Positions 1-11,210 of a DNA stretch of 64,000 nt are shown here, in pieces. The stretch is taken from NCBI RefSeq assembly GCF_030272615.1, contig NC_081405.1, positions 605,540,177 through 605,604,176 of the forward strand, written 5' to 3'. Below the pieces are notes generated by a model. That model saw only the letters and a program-made list of their open reading frames with translations. It was not told the origin of the DNA and searched no databases. The translations under genes were made by a program, and so were the position numbers. The DNA is from Cryptomeria japonica (taxonomy: Eukaryota > Streptophyta > Pinopsida > Cupressales > Cupressaceae). Position 1 is the stretch's first letter. Each line of letters begins with the position of its first letter.

Positions 1-730
1 CAACATGAAATCAGATTCCTTTTAAGGACATCATGTCTAGGGTTTTGAATGTGTATGTATGAGAGTAGTTGTTAGGTTTTGGTGGTCGTTGAAGCTCTTG
101 TATGTGTGATCTTAACTAAGAAGATCAAGTCTGTGTACTGCAATAGAGTGTGGATTTACTAAAGACTGAAGTAATGTTGAAGAGCATTAGCAATGAGCTA
201 CAATGGATCTAATCAAGCAGACTGTGCCATTTGCTAGATCATTCACTTGTTGATTTCTCACATCTTTGACAAGTCAGAAACCCTTAACCGGGTAGGCCCA
301 GAAAAGCCTTTGTAAATCCTCTAACAAGGTGGTTCACATCGGTGGATCTAAAATCCTCTCACAAGGTAGTCTTTAATCGGACTTATCTCCTAACAGAGAT
401 TGAGATTCCTAACTGGATTTGTTCTGCTAGAGAACATTGTATGACCATAATCGGTCTGACCTTAACCGGTCTGGTTACTATTTTGCAGATAGTTACTTGT
501 GAGTTTCATCTCACCGTGGTTTTTCCCATCTGAGTTTCCACGTCAAAATCTCTTGTGTTATGGTGATTGTGCTTCTATGGGTGAATGCCTTATTTGCTAT
601 TTGGTTTGCATGTGTGTTAACCGGTTTGTTTGTTAAACTGTTTTACCAGTTTACTGCTAGACTGTTAAAGTGTTTAAGTATAGTATTTTTTGGTATACTA
701 ATTCAACCCCCCCCCCATTAGTATTCATCA
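1..730 (+). mobile_element. Copia LTR, family A, 3' part (left end outside window)
   Basis: This is the right part of a copia-type LTR. It shares with two complete LTRs in this window (12545-13673 and 28603-29457) a block reading TCTCACC[A/G]TGGTTTTTCCC, a following TTGTGTTATGGTG block, repeated AACCGGT motifs, and a C-run near the 3' end followed by TTAGTATTCATCA. It ends at 730 and abuts the 3' LTR of the minus-strand copia element, so it probably inserted there. The left boundary and target duplication lie outside the window. No coding capacity was seen, so it could be a solo LTR or the 3' LTR of an element extending to the left. Confidence 0.75.
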
Positions 731-1004
731 ATAACTACCTATATCAGTTACACCCAATTTTTAGGGTGTTTTAGAGGATATAAAGCTCTCAAAATTAAAT
801 TTAAACCTTTCATCGCACCCTCCAAAAATAGAAACTTTAATATCTTCAAAACTAGCTATGATTTTGTGACAAAAATTTACTGGCATGCTTATCTAGCCAA
901 TCCGAAGCTTTGGGGAGAATTTTGCACCATTTAATGTTCAAACAATAACTTACTATAAATAGTAACCTCATGTAAATGCAAGGTTGAGACACCATTTCCC
1001 AACA
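731..1004 (-). repeat. 3' LTR of the copia element (partial)
   Basis: On the minus strand the LTR starts TGTTGGGAAATGGTG at 1004, matching the start of the 5' LTR at 6074. The match continues to about 760 and then weakens. At 730/731 the sequence switches to an unrelated LTR end. The rest of this LTR is expected to the left of the window. Confidence 0.85.
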
Positions 1005-1015
1005 TTCTCCCACTT
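1005..1015 (-). promoter_or_regulatory. Polypurine tract of the copia element
   Basis: The minus strand reads AAGTGGGAGAA directly before the TGTTGGG start of the 3' LTR. This is the normal place and composition for the plus-strand priming site of a Ty1/copia element. Confidence 0.8.
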
Positions 1016-1343
1016 GTCGCACAACTTGCAAGAACAAAGGGAGTGTCAACACAATAAATTAATTGCTATGGGCCATGAGGCCTATAGACTCTGAACACCA
1101 TCTAAACTTCTTTATTCCTGTAGCCTTAGTTAAAGAATCTATAACATTCATCAAATTCACTACCTTAACCTGCTTCACCCTACCATCTTGGACCATATCT
1201 TTGATAAAATGATACTAAATATCAATGTGTTTGGTCTGCGCATGAATTGTTGGGTTCTTAGCTAGGCATATCACACTCTGACTATCACAATAAATTGTCA
1301 CTGCGTCTTATTTTATTCCAATATCTGAACATAATATCTTAAA

Positions 1344-1718
1344 TCAAATGGCTTCTTTACAAGCATGAGTAGCTGACATATACTCTGCTTCCATAGTGGA
1401 CAAAGCAACCACGGCCTGTTGCTTACTCATCCAACTAATTGCACCACCAAATAAAGTAAACACATAAGCACTCATGGATCTTCTGCTATCAATATCACCT
1501 ATCCAGTTTGAATCCACATAACCATGAATATCAAGGGAAATCATGTCTCCAGCCAAATTACCATGATAACACAAAGAATACTCTGAGTTACCCTTCAAAT
1601 ATCTAAATACTCTTTTGACTACATCCCAATGAACTCTAACAGGATTAGATATATATCTGGAAAGAACTCCCACTACTTGGGCAATATCTGGTCTAGTACA
1701 GATCATAGCATACATCAA
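1344..1718 (-). pseudogene. Copia RNase H domain (remnant)
   Basis: This 124-residue open stretch is the RNase H end of a copia polyprotein, which degrades the RNA of the RNA-DNA hybrid during reverse transcription. Recognisable motifs run in order: YAMICTRPDIAQVVGVLSRY, HWDVVKRVFRYLKG, an Asp-containing GYVDSNW segment, then ALSTMEAEYMSATHACKEAI with the catalytic Glu. It ends near 1344 with no clean termination, since the segment following ...CKEAI is degraded. It lies just downstream of the RT remnant and upstream of the polypurine tract, as expected. The domain reads well but is only a fragment of a broken polyprotein. Confidence 0.85.
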
Positions 1719-1906
1719 ACTTTTAATTGTACTCTAGTAAGGCACTTTCCTCATGTCTTTCATCTCTGATGGAGATGTATGACAATATAAAATAGATAAT
1801 TTTGTTCCAATTATAAAGGGAACACACAATGCTCTACAATCCTTCATGTTGGACCTCTATAAAACCGAATTCACATACTTACTTTGGTCTAGCCATAGAT
1901 TTCAAT

Positions 1907-2900
1907 TCACTCTATTTCTTCTAATTTCATCCCAAGACTGTGTTTCACTACACCAATATATTTCATTTCAAATTTAGCAGCAAGCTGAGACTTTAGTTCA
2001 AAAATCATACCTTTCCCTATACCAATTAATAACATATCATCAACATATAATGCAATGTATAGAAAATAATAACCATCAGATTTATAATAAACACAGTGAT
2101 CTAAATAGAACATTCAAATCCCAAACTCAACACATATGTATCAAATTTTTGGTACCACATCCTAAGACTCTATTTGAGGCCATACAAGGATTTATTCAAT
2201 TTACAAACCAAATTACTTTTATCTTTCACCACATTATGCTTTGGTTGTGTCATATAAATATCCTCCTTCAAATCACCATGAAGGAAACAATTTTTATATC
2301 CATTTTCTCAACTCTAAATCATAAGTAGCAGTAATAGAAAGCAAAAATCTAATGGATGTCATTTTTTCAATAGGAGAAAATATCTCACCATAATCAACAC
2401 CCTCAACTTGAGAGTATCATTTTTTAACCAATCTTGCTTTATACATCTCAATGCCTCCATCTGAATCAATCATTTTCTTGAACACCCATTTACAACTAAC
2501 AGGTTTCTATCATTCAAGAAATGGTACAAGATCCCATGTGTCATTCTTTTTCAAAGCTGACATTTCTTCTTCCATAGAAATCTTCCAATATTTTGCATCA
2601 TTCATACCTAATACCTCCTCTACAAATCTAGGTTCATCCACATTAGTATTCAAAGAAAATACACATCTGCAATCATCAGGTGAATACCTTTCAGGTGGTT
2701 GTCTATGTCTTGTAGACCTTCGAACCAGCTAAGTTAGAGGTTCTTCCTCCTCTTCTAAAGATTCAGAGCTAGATGAGCTCTCCTCAACTTCTTGCTTATC
2801 AAGTGGTCTCAATTCAAATCTTTCAAGCGTAGAAGGGAATTGAATCACATCTTTCTGTTTAGTTTGTTTTGGCTACAATGTAATAGAAGGAGACTTAATT
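1907..2900 (-). pseudogene. Copia reverse transcriptase (remnant)
   Basis: The best preserved part is 1907-2113, reading LDHCVYYKSDGYYFLYIALY and then the catalytic YVDD box (plus coordinates 2036-2047) followed by MLLIG, typical of copia RT. Upstream, toward 2900, translations in changing frames give further RT pieces, so there are several indels. RT copies the element RNA into DNA in virus-like particles. Here the enzyme is clearly inactive because no continuous frame joins the fingers, palm and thumb. The orientation and the neighbouring integrase at higher coordinates fit the Ty1 order of integrase before RT. Confidence 0.8.
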
Positions 2901-3025
2901 TCTCTAAAAATAACACTTCTACTATGAATTAACTTTTCTGCAACAAAGTCCCAAAGCTTGCATTCTTTCACACCATAACTGTAACCAATGAAGATAAATT
3001 TCACAACCTTGTTCTCCAACTTTTT

Positions 3026-3706
3026 TCACTTCTCCTTTGGCACATATGCATATGCCTCACAACCAAAAACTCTAAGATGTCTCAATGAAGGCTTGTAACC
3101 TGACCATGCTTCCATAGGCATTTTATCAACAAGAGTTGGTGTAGGAGACCTATTAATCAAGTAGCAAGTAGTGGCAATAGCTTCAACCCAAAACTTTTTT
3201 TCTGGACCAACACCACTTAGCATACTTCTAACCTTCGCCATCAATGTCTTGTTTGTTCTTTCTGCAACTCCATTCTTGATGTGGAGAATATAGAGTTGTC
3301 GTATGTCTGTTAATTCCACAATCTTTACATAATCTATCAAAATCATTAGAGAAAAATTCACCACCATTATCATTCCTCAAACATTTAATTTTCTTTCTAG
3401 TCTACAACTCAACCATTGCTTTAAATTCTTTAAAATGACTGAAAACTTCAAATTTACTCTTTAGAAAGTGTACCATGTTCTTCTACTAAAATCATCAATA
3501 ACTGAAACATAGTATATGGATTTTCCAATGGAAAGAACATCTACAGGACCAAACACATTAGAATGAATAAGATCCAAAACACCACAAGATTTATGAGAAC
3601 TCGAGTAAAACTGAACACGATTTTGTTTTCCATAAATACAATGCTCGCAGAAATCAAAGGCAAGATTACAATCATTCAAACCTTCAACAAGGTTTTTATT
3701 TTTCAA
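3026..3706 (-). pseudogene. Copia integrase (remnant)
   Basis: Two open pieces cover the integrase. 3461-3706 holds the end of the zinc-binding region (CEHCIYGKQNRV) and the first catalytic Asp area (DLIHSNVFGPV, then YYVSVIDDFSRRTW). 3026-3373 holds the catalytic Glu area (GVAERTNKTLMAKVRSMLSG) and the GKE-side motif SLRHLRVFGCEAYAYVPKEK. A frame change and a damaged stretch lie between them, and the residues before GVAERTN no longer match the usual YTPQQN. Integrase inserts the cDNA into the genome; this copy is dead. The order (after protease, before RT) identifies copia rather than gypsy. Confidence 0.85.
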
Positions 3707-4003
3707 GGTCCTTAGACTCTTTTCTCCAATGTGGCCAAGCTTCTAGTGCCATAACATAGTCTTCTTTGCAGGTAACTTTGTTTCAAAAGAAAGGGCACCC
3801 TTAGGTACCCAAAAGCCATGTCTATCTACTAAAGGTGAAACCCTCAAATCTTTCAATGAAGTATCCACATGTTTACTTTATAAAGAAGTGTTAATACACT
3901 CAAGAATGTATGTCTCTAGCTTATACAAAGTGCAAAACCAAACACCTCTAGAAATCACCATAGCACCCTTAATCATCTTATATCCTACATCAAAAAATAC
4001 TAC

Positions 4004-4258
4004 CTACACACCCGCATCTATCAATTTACTCATAGATAATAGATTTATTTTTAATCCAACGATATGCAGCACATCGCTAATCCTTTTTATTCTACCATCA
4101 AGAAACCTGATTCTAATATGTAAATGTGAATGATCACCCAAGTACACCTTACCTCCATTAAATTCTATATATTCTAAAAACCAATCTCTATTGGAATTCA
4201 TATGAAAAGATGCACCTGAGTCAATTAACCATGCATCATTGCCTACATGAGTAGTCAA
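4004..4258 (-). pseudogene. Copia aspartic protease (remnant)
   Basis: The open stretch reads AWLIDSGASFHMNSNRDWF, the pepsin-like copia protease start with the catalytic DSG, then LGDHSHLHI and the hydrophobic end motif DVLHIVGLKINLLSMSKLID. The protease matures the gag-pol polyprotein inside the particle. The active-site triplet is intact, but the flanking gag and integrase frames are broken. Confidence 0.85.
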
Positions 4259-4309
4259 AGCTACAATGAATGCATCACCATCTTCCTTCTCAGAATAAGA
4301 ATCAGAATC

Positions 4310-5160
4310 GAACTTCTTATTTTTATTTTTCTTTTCTTCTTTGCATTTCTTACGAATGTGACCTAAATTACTGCAATTCTAGTAAATGACTTTGGACTTT
4401 CCAGGAGATTTTGATCTCCCTCTGGATTTGGACTTATTGCGCTCCTCATTCTTTTTGCCCTTTTCCTTAGATCTTCCATGAACAATTAGGGATTCCTTTG
4501 AACTGATGGATACCTTCCTCCACATATCTTCACCAAGTAAGAGGATGGATAAATTATAGACCACCTGAAAGCATTTAATATGTTGCTGACTCAATTGGTA
4601 TCTGTTGGTGTTAATATGGTCCAAGAGGAGAAATGTGTGATCTTGCTTTGTTCTTTGCCTAATTTGTATATTCTCTTGTTATGGCTATTTGTAGTACTTA
4701 TGTTGTTTTGAAGTTTGAAGATGTGATGGGTGCCCTATTCTCAAGGAATATAATTTCTTCCTCAAAAAAACATTATTCAATAAAGATTTCACTTGATATA
4801 TTTCACCAAGCTTAGTCCATAACTTCTTTATAGTGTTCTCTTAATGGATATTGATTAGTACAAATTTTTCCAAGAACAATCTTATTAGACCCTTGGATTT
4901 ATGGTCCATAACGAAGTCACGGTAGGATCTGAGGGTCTTGAGACATTCGCATCAACAACATCCCACAAATCTCAATCTATTAGCAAATCTTCCATATTTA
5001 GCTTCCACATCTCAAAATTACTTCCAAAATATTTCTCCACCTTTATTCTCCCTGAAAAACTTACCATCCAAAATTTTCTGCAACAAGATCAAAAAGTATC
5101 TTCTGCACCAACTCCCACTCAAATCTGGACTAGTTCAAAAAACTCAACAACCCACGACTG
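4310..5160 (-). pseudogene. Copia gag with CCHC knuckle (remnant)
   Basis: Read on the minus strand from about 5160 down, one finds gag N-terminal wording (FGSNFEMWKLNMEDLLIDRD, then LWDVVDAN). After a damaged middle come LLGEDMWRKV, a basic stretch with KSKSRGRSKSPGKSK, and NLGHIRKKC, the end of a CCHC zinc knuckle (plus 4340-4384) whose first part has changed. Gag forms the particle and binds RNA. There are several frameshifts and stops. Plus-strand open frames over this region are antisense shadows. Confidence 0.75.
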
Positions 5161-5171
5161 AAACCAAAGGT

Positions 5172-5189
5172 GATCAAGTTTTGATACCA
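5172..5189 (-). promoter_or_regulatory. Primer-binding site of the copia element
   Basis: On the minus strand the LTR ends ...TTACA and, after two bases, TGGTATCAAAACTTGATC follows. The TGGTATCA start is the usual initiator-Met tRNA primer site of plant copia elements. Confidence 0.85.
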
Positions 5190-5191
5190 AT

Positions 5192-6074
5192 TGTAAGGAA
5201 GTTTAGTAGTGAAGAAACTTACTACACTAACCTAGAGAGGAGGATAATGCATAAATTTTACAAATCATTATAACAGTAATAGAAATAAACATAATATCAT
5301 GCATACTGCAACACAATGATTTACGTGGGGAAAACCTTTTTGGGAGAAAAACCCCACACTCCAAAATAGCTCAATATATTATTCAACAATCAATAAGAAA
5401 TTACAATATACTTACAAAGAAATATCTTCATAGGAGTACCACTAATTACAGATTCAGAGTAACTCAATAACCATAAGACTCTTACATACAGCCTCTATCC
5501 CATGCACCTCATATATAGGAGATACATTACAAGAAACCATCACACAGTATTACAAAACCATGTGCTAAAACCACTCAATATAGTGGAGCCAACCTTATCT
5601 CTAATTTAGATACCCTATGACATGTCAAAATAGACATCAACACAAGTTCCTCCCTTTTATAGCTCATTTATATGTCTAATACATTTTATATTTCCTATTT
5701 TAGGAGTCCAAACTTCTAGAGGCCATAACTTATGAATCGGGTGTCCGATTGACGAATCGTTTGATGCACCAAAAATCTCACGAAGTCCTATATCACCTCT
5801 TAACCCACTATGCCATTTATGCCCACTTTTCAAAGTGTTTTGGAGGGTATAAAGTCCTCAAAATTAAATTTAAACCTTTCATCACACCCTCCAAAAATTA
5901 AAACTTTAATGTCTTCAAAACTAGCTATGATTTTGCAACAAAAATTTACTGGCATGCTTATCTAGCCAATTAGAAGCTTTGGGGATAATTTCACACTATT
6001 TAATGCTTAAACAAAAACTTACTATAAATAGTAACCTCGTGTAAGTGAAAGGTTGAGACACCATTTTCCCAACA
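5192..6074 (-). repeat. 5' LTR of the copia element
   Basis: This 883-bp LTR begins TGTTGGGAAAATGGTG at 6074 and ends CTTCCTTACA at 5192 on the minus strand. Its first about 240 bp match the partial 3' LTR at 731-1004. It is followed by the PBS. The bases next to it at 6075-6079 (ACCCA) would be the target duplication, but the partner is outside the window. Confidence 0.85.
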
Positions 6075-9000
6075 ACCCAAGACGACCTTCTTGTTTCCTT
6101 AGACCTTTGTGCTACTCTCTCTGATCACCTTCCAATCTTCACCACCCTATGCTTCTCAGACCCTACTCCCATCTCCAATGACCTTCCTTACAAGTAAAAT
6201 GTTTCACATCTCAAAATTCAAGATTATTTGGATGGTCTTTTAACTATGTGGAATGTTGAACCGAGACCACGGCATAACAGTTGGATTAAATGGTGGGAAA
6301 AAACAATAGATAGATGCGCCTCTTTACTTCATAAGTATGGTACGAGAGTGGCTACTAAATGTCATAGACTTAAAAAAACCCTCAAGGTATAGCTAGAACA
6401 TGGGCATTTATTTTTAGCCTACAACCCTCATGATAGCACCTTACAACAATATGTGATTAAAGTTGAAAATATGTTGTGCAAATTGGTTGTTTATAGAGGC
6501 AAAGGAGCTCAAATCCGTTCTCAGCTACAATGGATCAAAGATGGAAACTTTGGTTCTAATTTTTATTTCAATACCTTAAGCACAAACATAAAATTGAGAA
6601 TATTTCTATATTTAGGACTGCTAATGACACCCATCATAACAATCACTCCAATATTTTGCACTTTTAATGTGAAATTTTTTTTAAAAAATTACTGATGACA
6701 CTAAAGATGGCATTCTTCTTCCTATACTCGAAGATAGTGTTGTTGAGTGCATCCCAAAGAAAATAGACCCAAAATATAGTAGATATCTTGATCACCTTCT
6801 TTCTATAGAGTAAATTGATGAGGTCCTTCATTACATGGCTTTGGAAAAAGTTCTAGGAATTGATGATCTTCTAGTTGAATTTTACAAAGCACTTTGGCCC
6901 CATATTCATCATGATTTTTATAATGTTTACCTTGAAGGAGTTGAGAGTGGATCCTTGGGTACTACCATTAATCAAGGGATGATCAAACTTATCCCCAAGG
7001 GAAAGGATGAAGATATTGTCAATGGATGGAGACCTATTACGCTTCTCAACACCTCATACAAGATTATTACAAAATCCCTATGCAAGAAGAATTAAATATA
7101 TATCTTAACAAATTGTGTGACCTAAACAAACTAGTTTCCTTAGAGGAAGATTCATTTTAGACAATCTTGTCCTAGCTTTGGAAATGGTTAAATGGGATCA
7201 ACAAACATCTCAAGATGCTTTAATCATCAAATTGGAGTTTGACAAATCCTACGACCGCATGCGTTGGCCCTTTATTCGTAAAATGCTAAATTGGCTTCGT
7301 TTTGGTTTGAAACTTTGTGAGCAAATGAAAATGCTTTCAAGGATGCAAATGTTAGATTGGTTGTCAATGGTGTGCTCTATCCATCATTTCCTTTGCAAAA
7401 ATCCATACGACAAGGTTGTCCTCTTGCACCCTTCTTGTATTTCCTAGTTGTTGATGTGCTTGGTTGTCTCTTTCATTATGCACTCAAAAATAAGCTTATT
7501 CATGGAATCAAGCTTCCTAGAAATGCAATTATTCTCAATTCCAATTTTGTTGATGATGGCATGCTTTTCATACAAAATTCAACAAAGGAAGTGGCTCATA
7601 CACTTGACATTTTGGAGTTGTTTTTTTCTATTTCTAAATCTACACTAGCCATGCAAAAAATAGAATTTATCTGACAAGACCCAACCCTCATCATTCTTGG
7701 ATTCCATGTGAGTGGAGAGAAGTCCAGCATGGAGTTAAATTAATAGATACATTGGGATTCCTTTTGGAATTGGAGTTTCTCTCAAAGACATGTGGAAATG
7801 GTTCTTAGCTAAAATTCAAAGAAAGCTCTTGAATTTGGACCAAAGATTTCTTTCCATGGCTAGTAGAATCCAAATTTCCAATAAAATCCTTATTTCTAGT
7901 CATGTATATATTTCATCTTGCAGGTTGTATTCTAAAGCATGTCATAATCAGCTGACTCAATTAATTCAGATCTTCTTTTGGGAGAAGTGGGGAAATAAAA
8001 AAGGTCAGCCTACTACATCATGGACCCATTATATTCAACCTAAAGACCAAGGAGGATTGGGAATCATCGACCCTTATACTCAAGGTATTTGTCTTGCTAC
8101 CAAATGGATTGTTAGGGCTATAAATGGTGATGCTCCATGGAAATATTTGGTTCATCATTGTATTCAAACTGCTTCAGTTGGTCGATCTTGGGATTTGGTA
8201 AGATGGATGGATAAGCTATTACTTACTCCTTAAATTTTAAATTTCACAGTTTATCCCCCTTCAACTCCATTTGGAAATCTTGGCAATTAACATCTAAAAA
8301 ATTATCATGGTATGATCAATTGTTGAGTAATGGCTTAAGTTTTGCATCTTCCTCCATTTGGTGGAACCATCTTGTTCAGCTTAACAATTCTCCACTTGCC
8401 TTTAAAAAACATCTTAAAGGTAAACATCTCTTTAAAAAAGGCATTCGAGTCTTTTGAGATCTTTGGGATCTAGTTGGTTTTAATTGGAAAACATGGTGGC
8501 AATTGAAGACTCAATTTAAGCTATCCCCTATTGATAAAGATACACTTCTTTGAATTCAAAGAATTGTTTCACCTAAACTTTTTTATTTGTTCTCTACCCA
8601 ATGCTATGCTAGCTTTCTAACAGATTGGAAATGGCCAAATAATCAGAGCTTTCATGCTTTCCCTCTTAAACTAGTCTATAAACAAATTCTTCCAACTTGT
8701 TCCCTCTCAACCCATTTTAACTGTAAATGGAATTACAGGCTAAGTCATGTGAAATGGAATAATCTAAGTGCTCTTATTTGGAAATCCAAAGCCTAAGCTT
8801 AAGCCCAATTGACAACCTAGAAGATACTTCATGTTAAGGTCCCTATTGGTGATCATCTCTCCTTCATCTCCCTTGCACCATCTTGTCCTTTCTATTGTAA
8901 AAAAGAGACTATCAAGCATGCTTTTTGGTTCTACCCCCATGCTCAACACCTATGGAAATACCTTCTTTCCAACCTCCCAGATCTTTTTCTCCATGTTGGT

Positions 9001-9130
9001 CTTTGAAAGTTGCAATTCTCAGACTCTCCTCATGCCTAAATATCATATCACAAACCTTTCAACACATTTTTTTGAATAACATTTGGAAATTTTGCTGCCT
9101 AGCTGCCTTCTCCGACACTTTTTATACCAT
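6075..9130 (+). pseudogene. LINE ORF2 (endonuclease end, RT, RT zinc finger), broken
   Basis: ORF2 of non-LTR elements nicks the target and primes reverse transcription there. Here 6075-6230 is the end of the endonuclease with the SDH box. 6715-7670 is RT with LIPKGKDEDIVNGWRPITLL, RQGCPLAP, and the catalytic FVDD at 7546-7557. 7790-8233 is the RT thumb and connection (SMASRIQISNKILISSHVY; FWEKWG; QPKDQGGLGIIDPYTQG). 8587-9120 is the cysteine-rich zf-RVT part. Multiple frameshifts and stops separate these pieces. It is closely similar, motif by motif, to the second LINE at 13674-22000. Confidence 0.85.
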
Positions 9131-9775
9131 TTATATGGAAGCTTTGTTCATTTGTCTTAATCTCTCCCCTCATCTCAATCTTTTGCATTCCTCCATCCAA
9201 TTCAATGTTGACTTGCATGTCATATTGAGAGAGATACAAAATCAATTCAGTTCTTTTGAGGCAAGAATGATGGGTGTTGATTCCAGGAAGGATGAGATCA
9301 TTGGTCTTCCAAATGGCTGAATCTTTGGATGTGAGTTCTATTCGTGATATTGAACCTTCTATTGGTTGCTTCATCTACCACTATTATGGTGTATTTTTCA
9401 TAGTGTTACAAGTCCTTAAGGATGGCTTCCAAAAATTTGTTACGAAAAGAGTGCAAGTGAAGGCTATTGTACACTACTCAATCCCATATAGCCACTTTCA
9501 GCAAAAAAGACAGGTTGAGACTTCTACATATCAATGCTCATTCAAGATTAATTGCTCAGTTGCATCTATTAATACTTTTTCTACTCTACAATTGTATATG
9601 AAGGTGTATTTGTTGATCAGTTGTATCTTTGTCATATATTTGCCTACGAACAACTAATTTTGTTAACGCTTTTTTTTTTTGCAGTTGTATATGTTGGTGT
9701 TGTTGCTAATCACTTGTTTATGATCTTCTATTTGTATTTTTTCTTCTTTTTTCAAAAAAAGAAGTAAACATAACA
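6075..9775 (+). mobile_element. L1-type LINE, copy 1 (5' part cut off by copia insertion)
   Basis: The LINE sequence starts abruptly at the copia LTR edge, in the C-terminal part of the endonuclease (TLSDHLPIFTTL). It continues through reverse transcriptase and the RT zinc-finger region to a 3' end around 9740-9775 rich in T and A runs. The same 3' end style is found at about 22700-22740 for the second copy. The 5' part should lie left of the window beyond the copia element. No RNase H domain follows RT in this family. Confidence 0.85.
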
Positions 9776-9789
9776 TCAATAATAATAAT

Positions 9790-10576
9790 GTTATTTTTGC
9801 AATATTTTTATGAAAGGAAAAATGATAAAGAATTTAAAAAGTGGAAAATAACATGTATTAAATTATTGTAGTTTCATTGATAAGGATGATATAATTAAAT
9901 CTTGTATATGAATTAAAATTCATTTTTTTTGGAAATGCAATAATTAAGAGATAAAGTTGGGATTATGTTCTAAGCAATTCTAGTGGAGTTGATATCCCTC
10001 AGCATTTGACTTTTAGTCCAAAGAAATTATTTATTTGTATAGCTTAGACATGTACTCGCAATACTAACAAGTTGCAAGAAAAATATAAGATCATTATAGA
10101 ACTTCTTAATAACAAAAATGAGCGGTGTGTAAATTCATACTCAAAAAAATGAGATCATTTGTTGAAATGAAAATTTCAAAAATCATATCTTTTTCAATTA
10201 ATAAACTATATAAATATTAGCATTTTAATAATTAAAAAAAATCATTATCCTCACATTAAAATTAACTAATTAAACTACAATTCTTTAATAACATTATAAT
10301 TTTAATAATTATTAGAATATAACTTTTATTTCTAATTTCATTTTATAATGAATAAAACAAATATATTATTTGAAATGAGTAAATACATAGAAAAGAATAT
10401 CATGAAATTCAAAAGTCTCATTTGTACTTTTCTAAATAGAACGTTAAAATAAGTTCAAAGTTTTTTTACTTATCATTCCTCCAAATCTAGTTATGAAAGA
10501 TTAAAGAAATAATAATATTTCTCAATAAAAAAATAATTACTTCAAAGCTACTAAGAGGTTTAACCTTTATCAATGT
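9790..10576. other. AT-rich DNA without gene
   Basis: Very AT-rich sequence with no open frame of note and no element I recognise. It separates the first LINE from the MITE. Confidence 0.6.
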
Positions 10577-10584
10577 CTTATACC

Positions 10585-10879
10585 CACAGGGGCTTCACTG
10601 GCTAGGCAATATTCTATCACCTGCATTCATATTAGGGGGTTTAATATCCCAAAAATGAGGGTGCAACATATTGCCTATCAATGAAAATAGGGGGGTTTTA
10701 ATTCCGACTATGAAAAAATACAATATTTGGTGAAAATATGGGGGCTTTTAATTCGGGTTGTGTATTGGGAGGGGTGACAAAAAAGGAGGTTAGTGCAATA
10801 TTTTTTGAAAATAGGGGATTCTTTAGTATGTCATGAACACACATGCTATAACCCAGGTTCACTAACTGAAGCCTTCATG
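10585..10879 (+). mobile_element. hAT-like MITE, copy 1
   Basis: This 295-bp non-coding element starts CACAGGGGCTTCA and ends TGAAGCCTTCATG, an imperfect 13-bp terminal inverted repeat. It is flanked by a perfect 8-bp duplication CTTATACC at 10577-10584 and 10880-10887. The 8-bp duplication fits the hAT superfamily. The inside is G-run rich. A homologous copy with a different 8-bp duplication lies at 15393-15691, which proves independent transposition. No transposase is encoded, so it must have been moved in trans. Confidence 0.9.
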
Positions 10880-11210
10880 CTTATACCATGTCTAGTAAAA
10901 TACTTTAATTATAAAAGGTAGAGAAAATTGCACCAAAGTGAATTTTAATGTTATTTTTAAATTATTCGTATGAGTTATATTTAAACAAATAACATTGTAA
11001 TTTATTTTTAATTAGGAAGATGAGTAAGATGTGTAATATAGTTCACATAGGAGAGACATGCACTATGAGTGAAACCCTAACCCTTTTTCTATAGCCTATG
11101 CCTTTCCTATTTCTCTTTGGTGTGGTAGTCTTTGTTGCGCTAGAGAATACATTGCACCTAGGTTTGCCCAATGTTGGAGCCCACTTGGCTTTTAAAATTA
11201 GTCCAAAAGC

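Larger units (their letters stand above)
731..6074 (-). mobile_element. Ty1/copia retrotransposon, Tork-like, decayed
   Basis: All parts of a copia element are present in order on the minus strand: 5' LTR (6074 to 5192), PBS, gag with a CCHC knuckle, protease (DSGAS), integrase core, reverse transcriptase (YVDD), RNase H, polypurine tract and the start of the 3' LTR (1004 down to 731). The 3' LTR is cut at 731 by another LTR. Aligning the shared 230 bp of the two LTRs by hand gives about 10 percent difference, so the insertion is old. Every gene has several frameshifts or stops. The Tork-like assignment rests on the gag, PR and IN motif wording and is a family-level inference. The element sits inside a plus-strand LINE whose sequence resumes at 6075. 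Confidence 0.9.

Noticed and set aside
4901-5273. Two plus-strand open frames of 86 and 111 codons
   Set aside because: Antisense to copia gag and the LTR edge, where minus-strand gag motifs are visible.
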